Shown in pieces: positions 1 to 4,160 of a DNA stretch of 6,992 bases. The first letter of the stretch is position 1. Each line of letters begins with the position of its first letter. Source of the DNA: an uncultured Caryophanales bacterium (GTDB lineage Bacteria > Bacillota_I > Bacilli_A > RF39 > UBA660); contig CAMIXP010000068.1 of assembly GCA_946402785.1 (NCBI GenBank), forward strand, positions 1 to 6,992, given 5' to 3'. A program made the position numbers and the translations under genes. The notes under the pieces were generated by a model, which did not search any database, was not told the origin of the DNA, and saw nothing but the letters and a program-made list of their open reading frames with translations.

Positions 1-1
1 A

Positions 2-10
2 TGATACAAT
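2..10 (+). promoter_or_regulatory. possible extended -10 element for the MBL-fold gene
   Basis: The bases read TG-A-TACAAT, a TGn-extended -10 hexamer matching TATAAT at 5 of 6 positions, about 22 bases before the ATG at 32. Any -35 box would lie outside the window, so the call rests on this hexamer alone. The same bases could equally be the 3' end of an upstream gene, because an in-frame TAA lies at 10-12. Confidence 0.25.
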
Positions 11-31
11 AAATAATAGAAGGTGAAGGAT

Positions 32-1255
32 ATGTGTTCTAGTGAAGAGGTAATTGTTTTTATAGTCATCTTTAATAGAATTTTGAATCTGATTCGAATT
101 GTTGCGCCTATCTTGTTAATGATTACATTAGCGATTGATTTTATTCGAGGTGTATCGAATCCAGATGATAAGAATCTAAAAAAACGAATTAATAATAAAT
201 TACTTGCGACATTTATTTTGTTTGCGATACCTACTTTAGCTAGAGCAACTATCTATATCGCTACCAATAATTCTTCTTGTTTAGAGGAAGAACAAATTTA
301 TCAAATTAATGAACATTATAATCCTTTTCAAAATGTAGAATATATTGAAGTTGATCCTGATCGTAAAAGAACAAAAATAATACAAGATCCATCTGATTAT
401 GAAAAGGGTACTCCTAAGAGTGGAATTACTTCTCCTACTGTTGGGGCTGTATCCGATGGAAATGCGGTTTACTTTTTAAATGTTGGGGCTAGTACTGATG
501 CTATTATTATTCAAGATGGAGAACATTTTGGTTTAATTGATACGAGTTTAAAAGGAAAAGGTCAATTCATTGTGAATCAATTAAAAATATTGGGAGTAAA
601 AGAATTAGATTTCTTACTCATTACCCATTCTCATGCGGATCATGTTGGTGGATATAATACGGTTATGAGTAACATTCCTGTGAAGACATTAATCATTAAA
701 ACAGATGGTGCTTTATATCCTGCTCATGAAAGTACATATTCTAATATTATTAAAACAGCTCAATCTAAAGGTACTACTGTTTGTAATGGTAATAGTCCTC
801 CTTGTCAGAATTTTAATTTAGGTAATATTAATTTTAAATTATATAATACAAGTTTCTTTAGTGCATCTTCCGTATCAAGTAATAATCGTGGAAGATTTGA
901 TAACGTTAATAGTTTATGTGCTGTTGCGACTATCAATGGAAGAAGAATCTATTTCTCTGGTGATATAGGAAACTACTTTGGAAAGAATCAAGAATCGATT
1001 GTAGCGAAACAAATAGGAGATATTGATATTTATAAAGTTGCTCATCATGGATATGTTTCTTTCAATAATCATCAAGATGCTCTTAATGCTTTAAAAGCAG
1101 AATATGCTGTTGTTACGAATACTAGAGGTCCTGCAGCTACTGCTATTAGTAGAGTTAAAAAAGCTAATTCTAATTTTATTAAAACCTATTATACTCCGGA
1201 AGGAACGGTTACTCTTACGATTAGTACTTCTGGTGAAATACAATTTAAACAATAA
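32..1255 (+). CDS. membrane-anchored ComEC-type metallo-beta-lactamase-fold hydrolase with pilin-like N-terminus
   Basis: The 407-aa product has two parts. Residues 1-83 hold two hydrophobic helices (about 17-37 and 57-77) around a basic loop (KKRINNK, 50-56), predicting both termini outside. Cys2 and Cys83 flank the pair and could form a disulfide. The pattern (Pro in each helix, D-F after helix 1, D-D-K loop) resembles small TrbC/VirB2-like pilin-type proteins; this is an inference from pattern. After a linker (84-145), residues 147-407 form a metallo-beta-lactamase fold like the C-terminal domain of ComEC (COG2333): G-L-I-D170, HSHADHVGG with H199, H201, D203 and H204, S-G-D311, and K-V-A-H338-H339-G. 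These are the expected metal ligands of a phosphodiesterase/nuclease-like enzyme, here placed outside the membrane. The ComEC channel itself is absent. ATG at 32 is preferred because AGAAGG (18-23) is suitably spaced; an in-frame GTG at 23 lies inside that ribosome site. Substrate unknown. Confidence 0.9.
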   Translation: MCSSEEVIVFIVIFNRILNLIRIVAPILLMITLAIDFIRGVSNPDDKNLKKRINNKLLATFILFAIPTLARATIYIATNNSSCLEEEQIYQINEHYNPFQNVEYIEVDPDRKRTKIIQDPSDYEKGTPKSGITSPTVGAVSDGNAVYFLNVGASTDAIIIQDGEHFGLIDTSLKGKGQFIVNQLKILGVKELDFLLITHSHADHVGGYNTVMSNIPVKTLIIKTDGALYPAHESTYSNIIKTAQSKGTTVCNGNSPPCQNFNLGNINFKLYNTSFFSASSVSSNNRGRFDNVNSLCAVATINGRRIYFSGDIGNYFGKNQESIVAKQIGDIDIYKVAHHGYVSFNNHQDALNALKAEYAVVTNTRGPAATAISRVKKANSNFIKTYYTPEGTVTLTISTSGEIQFKQ

Positions 1256-1284
1256 AAAAGCAATCCTTTGATTGCTTTTATTTT
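1256..1284. terminator. bidirectional rho-independent terminator between convergent genes
   Basis: A perfect 10-bp stem (1256-1265 with 1270-1279, core GCAATC/GATTGC) closes a CTTT loop. It has a T-rich run after it on the plus strand and an A-run before it, which is a U-run on the minus strand. It follows the TAA at 1253-1255 directly, and the minus-strand gene's TAA (1278-1280) overlaps its foot, so it serves both genes. Confidence 0.85.
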
Positions 1285-2390
1285 GCATATATTTTTAAAT
1301 CTACTTCTACTGTCCAATCGGCACCTTCGTCATCAAATACATATTTTTCTCCCCATGAAGATACGATTGTTTGTCCACCATCTGTCGATACGACTGATAC
1401 ACAATGTGGTTCTATATCACTTGAAATAGAATATTTTTCTCCATCTTCTTCTTTATAGAGAGTAAATTTTTCACTTGCAAGTATGTCTCCTTGTTCTAAT
1501 TGAAGATTATTTTTTTGTAATACAAGTTTCGATTGGATACCGTGTGTCTTTAGAAATTCTACTATGTGTCCAAATCTAATATCTACTGGAATTCCTAACG
1601 TTTTACTTTCATCTGTTGCTTTTTCAGATTTTTGATATAATTCTCTTTCTCTATCACGTATTCTAATAATTTCTTGTACTTCATCCATTGTAAGATTATG
1701 ATTTAATAATGGTCTATTTCTATATTCTTCACTATAGATATATCTTTGATATTCTATGTCTGCTATTGTTTTAGCAAACATTGCTTTAAATTCGTCTTTC
1801 TTTTCTTGACTATAATTTGGATAAAGAGAAGAAAAGTTAAAGAACTCTAATACGAAGTACTCATAATTGAAATCTAGCTTTCCCTCTTCATCCACTTTAT
1901 ACATAGGATATCCAAATATTTTTTCAAATTCTTTTTCTTTTCCTTCAAAATGTTTAAAAACTTTATTTGCAATTGCGACATATCCACATCCGGATGCTGT
2001 TATTGCTTTAAAGTATTGATGATAGAAATCCATAGCAGCTTGTTCTGATTCAAATTCTTCTACTGGGAAACACTTTTGCATTTCATTCCAGATATATGGA
2101 TCTTTTATTAAGTTTTTATAGTTTCTTTCAAAAGTTCTTTGATCTCCACCGTACTGTCTCGATGATAAATTCTTTTCATTAAAAATAGATATTTTTTCTC
2201 CATCTTCTACCGTCGTTGTATGATGATTTAATAAAATATTGAAATCATCTACAATCTCTAGTTTTCCTTCTTCATTGATACGATAATATTGTCTTTCGTT
2301 GGCGGCATGTGCTTCTGTTGCTGGCAGATTTGAAAGTGCTTGAACTAGTAATAGCATGAATGCTATTTTTCTAAGATTTCTTTTTTTCAT
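1278..2390 (-). CDS. secreted protein, putative papain-like (C39-like) cysteine peptidase fold
   Basis: The 370-aa product starts with a clear Sec signal peptide: basic MKKRNLRK, a hydrophobic core, and a likely signal peptidase I site after A-H-A near residue 30. There is no lipobox and no sorting signal, so release from the cell is likely. I cannot name a family. Residues 133-136 read S-G-C135-G, followed by a small-residue helix (YVAIAN), like the catalytic Cys helix of papain-fold enzymes. Much later comes P-H329-C in a beta-rich segment, then S-S-W-G at 344-347; the His-to-SWG spacing is close to papain's catalytic His followed by N-S-W-G, but with Ser where papain has Asn. The middle (about 175-260) is charged and probably helical. 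Peptidase activity is therefore an inference. ATG at 2390 is chosen over TTG at 2399 because GTAAGG (2400-2405) is spaced for the ATG and the signal peptide begins there. Confidence 0.9.
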   Translation of the reverse strand: MKKRNLRKIAFMLLLVQALSNLPATEAHAANERQYYRINEEGKLEIVDDFNILLNHHTTTVEDGEKISIFNEKNLSSRQYGGDQRTFERNYKNLIKDPYIWNEMQKCFPVEEFESEQAAMDFYHQYFKAITASGCGYVAIANKVFKHFEGKEKEFEKIFGYPMYKVDEEGKLDFNYEYFVLEFFNFSSLYPNYSQEKKDEFKAMFAKTIADIEYQRYIYSEEYRNRPLLNHNLTMDEVQEIIRIRDRERELYQKSEKATDESKTLGIPVDIRFGHIVEFLKTHGIQSKLVLQKNNLQLEQGDILASEKFTLYKEEDGEKYSISSDIEPHCVSVVSTDGGQTIVSSWGEKYVFDDEGADWTVEVDLKIYAK

Positions 2391-2423
2391 AAAAATCAAC
2401 CTTACCCCATTTATCGGCTCACT

Positions 2424-2452
2424 ATTATACTAAAAATGGGCTTAAAAGTCAA
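2424..2452 (-). promoter_or_regulatory. sigma70-type promoter of the secreted papain-like gene
   Basis: On the minus strand, TTGACT (2447-2452) and a perfect TATAAT (2424-2429) are separated by exactly 17 bases. The expected transcript start is near 2417, leaving a leader of about 27 bases with a GTAAGG ribosome site. The -35 box abuts the T-tract of the upstream gene's terminator. Confidence 0.8.
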
Positions 2453-2476
2453 AAAAAGCAGATAGAAACTATCTGC
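2451..2476 (-). terminator. rho-independent terminator of the 196-aa gene
   Basis: An 8-bp perfect stem (GCAGATAG at 2458-2465 with CTATCTGC at 2469-2476) has a three-base loop and is followed on the minus strand by seven T residues (2457-2451). It begins 8 bases after the stop codon of the 196-aa gene. Confidence 0.85.
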
Positions 2477-2483
2477 CTTTTCC

Positions 2484-3074
2484 TTATTTCTGAAATTGTT
2501 TTTGATCGGTTGTAGGAACTACTCTTTTTCCTAAACCAGCTACTAGTGTAATATCAAATGGTTCTCCCATAAGAATCATTTCTTTGAATTCTTCAAATGT
2601 TCTTGGACCATTAAATACTAAACCATTCTTTTCTGCAGAAGAAACAAGTCTTCCATAATTGATGAAACCTTGTCTACTACTTACATATCCTCTATCTCTA
2701 TCATTTACTACTTCATCTCCAGAGATACAATCTGCTCTTCCTGTATAGTAGCGAACGATACCTTCTACTGGAACAGCATCTTCTCTAATGTGTTGATTGG
2801 CATCTACGTACTTACCATCAAACATTAATCCTAATGATAGATCCATGCTTAGAGTATCAAAATCATCTGGTAAATCTCTTGCATATTGTTCATTGATATT
2901 GTATAAAACTTCTCCAATAGGATCGAATGCATCAGAATCATTGGCATATTTAATCATTGGAGTCATATAGTTTTCATCAACTCTTACTTTTCCATCGTTG
3001 AATCGACTGATATAAGCAACACCATTTTTATTTTTAGATTCCTTCATTCTATCTAATAATGATTTCTTTAACAT
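2484..3074 (-). CDS. unrecognised 196-aa soluble protein divergent from a LysR regulator
   Basis: I do not recognise this family. The 196-aa product has no signal peptide and no membrane segment, so it should be cytoplasmic, and it is rich in Asp and Glu. It begins with a short basic stretch (MLKKSLLDRMKESKNK). Its middle has mixed hydrophobic strands with a single Cys in T-G-R-A-D-C-I. The C-terminal third carries F-E-E-F-K-E-M-I and then F-D-I-T-L-V-A-G-L-G-K-R, which looks like an alpha-beta core with a glycine turn; none of this is a motif I can name. The start is well supported: AGAAGGAGG at 3080-3088 lies five bases before the ATG, the strongest ribosome site in the window, suggesting high expression. 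It is a single-gene unit ending in a hairpin terminator. Its head-to-head position with a LysR gene makes it the leading candidate target of that regulator. Confidence 0.85.
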   Translation of the reverse strand: MLKKSLLDRMKESKNKNGVAYISRFNDGKVRVDENYMTPMIKYANDSDAFDPIGEVLYNINEQYARDLPDDFDTLSMDLSLGLMFDGKYVDANQHIREDAVPVEGIVRYYTGRADCISGDEVVNDRDRGYVSSRQGFINYGRLVSSAEKNGLVFNGPRTFEEFKEMILMGEPFDITLVAGLGKRVVPTTDQKQFQK

Positions 3075-3120
3075 AAAACCCTCCTTCTATATATTTCGTT
3101 TGATCGGCCTACAAACAGTT

Positions 3121-3149
3121 TTGTATTATAATGATTTTTATGCTATAAT
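3121..3149 (+). promoter_or_regulatory. putative extended -10 promoter of the LysR-type gene
   Basis: TGC-TATAAT (3141-3149) is a perfect TGn-extended -10. A weak TTGTAT (3121-3126) lies 17 bases upstream as -35. The transcript would start near 3156, inside the left arm of the inverted repeat at 3154-3177. Confidence 0.65.
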
Positions 3150-3153
3150 AAAA
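3125..3153 (-). promoter_or_regulatory. putative promoter of the 196-aa gene, overlapping the lysR-type promoter
   Basis: On the minus strand a perfect TATAAT lies at 3125-3130, giving a start near 3118 and a leader of about 44 bases. No good -35 box is present at 16-18 bases (candidates around 3147-3154 match at only two or three positions), which fits a promoter needing an activator. It overlaps the promoter reading the other way. Confidence 0.5.
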
Positions 3154-3177
3154 ATACATATTTTTCATGATATGTAT
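3154..3177. repeat. perfect inverted repeat, candidate LysR operator
   Basis: ATACATAT (3154-3161) and ATATGTAT (3170-3177) form a perfect 8+8 bp inverted repeat with an 8-base spacer. It covers the expected start of the lysR-type transcript and is centred about 47 bases upstream of the expected start of the divergent gene. That suits a regulator that represses itself and activates its neighbour. It lacks a centred T-N11-A box, so assignment to this regulator is an inference; a minor RNA hairpin in the leader is the alternative. Confidence 0.5.
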
Positions 3178-3200
3178 AACTTTTGGTTATGGGTGATTTT

Positions 3201-4079
3201 ATGAAAACTAATTTAGAATATTATCGCGTTTTTTATGTTGTCGCTAAGAACAAAAATATTACACAAGCAGCGAACGAATTAGTAGTATCTCAACCGGCTG
3301 TTAGTAAGAGTATTAAAGCCTTAGAAAGAGATCTTGGTACGACTCTTTTTAACCGTAATAAAGATGGTGTTTTGCTTACGAGTGCTGGGGAAGTTTTGTT
3401 TGAAAAAATCAAACAAGCTATGGAATTAATTGAGTCTGCTGAAGAGGATTTAGATAGTTTAAATCATATGGAAAAAGGTACCATTCATATTGGTGCCGGA
3501 AATACGATTATGCAGAGATATTTAATGCCTTATATTAAAGAGTTTCATGAGTTATATCCAAATATTAATGTGATTGTTCATACGGTTGTAACTCCTGAAC
3601 TATTTAAAAGAGCTCAACTTGGTTTAGTCGATATTGTTTTTACCCATCTTCCTAATAATGTACCAGATGATTTTGAAACGATTCCATTAAAGAAATTACA
3701 TGATATTTTTGTTGTGAATCGAGATAGTAAATGGAGAGAAAAAACAATTACGAAAAAAGATCTTTCTAAGCTACCACTTGTCTTATTACCTTTTGATGCT
3801 TCTAACCGTAAGAACTTTAATAAGTTCTGTCAGTCTAATAATATCGTGATTCATCCTTTGATGGAGATTGGTAATGATTTGATTATTGAAGACTGTGCTT
3901 TAAATGGATTAGGTGTTGGATTAGTTGTAAAAGAATATGTTCAAAATAAGATTGATCAGGGTGAGTTATTTGAGTTAAATACAAACTTTAAAATGAGTGA
4001 AAAAGATTTGGTTTGTTGCATTGAATCCAATCGAATGAACAACATAATCCTTAAAAACTTTGTCAATCTATTGAAATAG
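3201..4079 (+). CDS. LysR-type transcriptional regulator
   Basis: The 292-aa product has the usual LysR length and layout. Residues 3-63 form the winged helix-turn-helix: NITQAANELVVSQPAVSKSI (19-38) is the HTH, and the wing reads T-T-L-F-N-R, then L-L-T-S-A-G. A linker helix (about 64-90) leads into a periplasmic-binding-protein-like effector domain starting at G-T-I-H-I-G (about 93), with the typical L-N-G-L-G-V-G-L-V-V segment near the end. It acts in the cytoplasm as a dimer or tetramer that binds DNA in response to a small molecule, which the sequence does not identify. ATG at 3201 is preferred: GGGTGA lies just upstream and the protein then starts at the normal family position. TTG at 3183 and ATG at 3189 lack a ribosome site. 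The gene is monocistronic, with its own promoter and terminator. Confidence 0.95.
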   Translation: MKTNLEYYRVFYVVAKNKNITQAANELVVSQPAVSKSIKALERDLGTTLFNRNKDGVLLTSAGEVLFEKIKQAMELIESAEEDLDSLNHMEKGTIHIGAGNTIMQRYLMPYIKEFHELYPNINVIVHTVVTPELFKRAQLGLVDIVFTHLPNNVPDDFETIPLKKLHDIFVVNRDSKWREKTITKKDLSKLPLVLLPFDASNRKNFNKFCQSNNIVIHPLMEIGNDLIIEDCALNGLGVGLVVKEYVQNKIDQGELFELNTNFKMSEKDLVCCIESNRMNNIILKNFVNLLK

Positions 4080-4100
4080 AGGTGTAAACCTCTATTTTTT
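4074..4100 (+). terminator. rho-independent terminator of the LysR-type gene
   Basis: A 10-bp stem (4074-4083 with 4088-4097, core ATAGAGG/CCTCTAT) closes a GTAA loop of the stable GNRA type and runs into a T-tract ending at 4100. The gene's TAG stop (4077-4079) lies within the left arm. Confidence 0.9.
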
Positions 4101-4113
4101 GTTGACAGTTTAA

Positions 4114-4142
4114 TTGATAATGGCTTTACATTATCCTATAAT
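4114..4142 (+). promoter_or_regulatory. promoter of the large surface-protein gene
   Basis: TTGATA (4114-4119, 5 of 6 to consensus) and a perfect TATAAT (4137-4142) are 17 bases apart. The start would fall near 4149, almost on the AGGTGA ribosome site (4149-4154). A second TATAAT follows directly at 4143-4148, and an upstream perfect TTGACA (4102-4107) has no good -10 partner at normal spacing. Confidence 0.7.
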
Positions 4143-4160
4143 TATAATAGGTGATAATAG

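Noticed and set aside
1..12. ATG-ATA-CAA-TAA as the end of an upstream gene
   Set aside because: Four codons are too few to support a gene end, and the same bases fit a -10 element.
32..1255. Naming the MBL-fold gene comEC
   Set aside because: Only the C-terminal hydrolase fold is present; the ComEC OB-fold domain and multi-helix channel are absent and the N-terminus is different.
1091..1288. 65-codon open frame on the minus strand opposite the MBL-fold gene
   Set aside because: It lies antisense within a well-supported conserved domain and across its terminator, and its product (rich in Ser, Asn, Arg and Phe) looks like a reverse reading of coding DNA.
3154..3177. Inverted repeat as a transcription terminator or riboswitch
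   Set aside because: The arms are AT-rich with no following U-tract, and the 8-base spacer at a promoter start suits an operator better; there is no room for a riboswitch fold.
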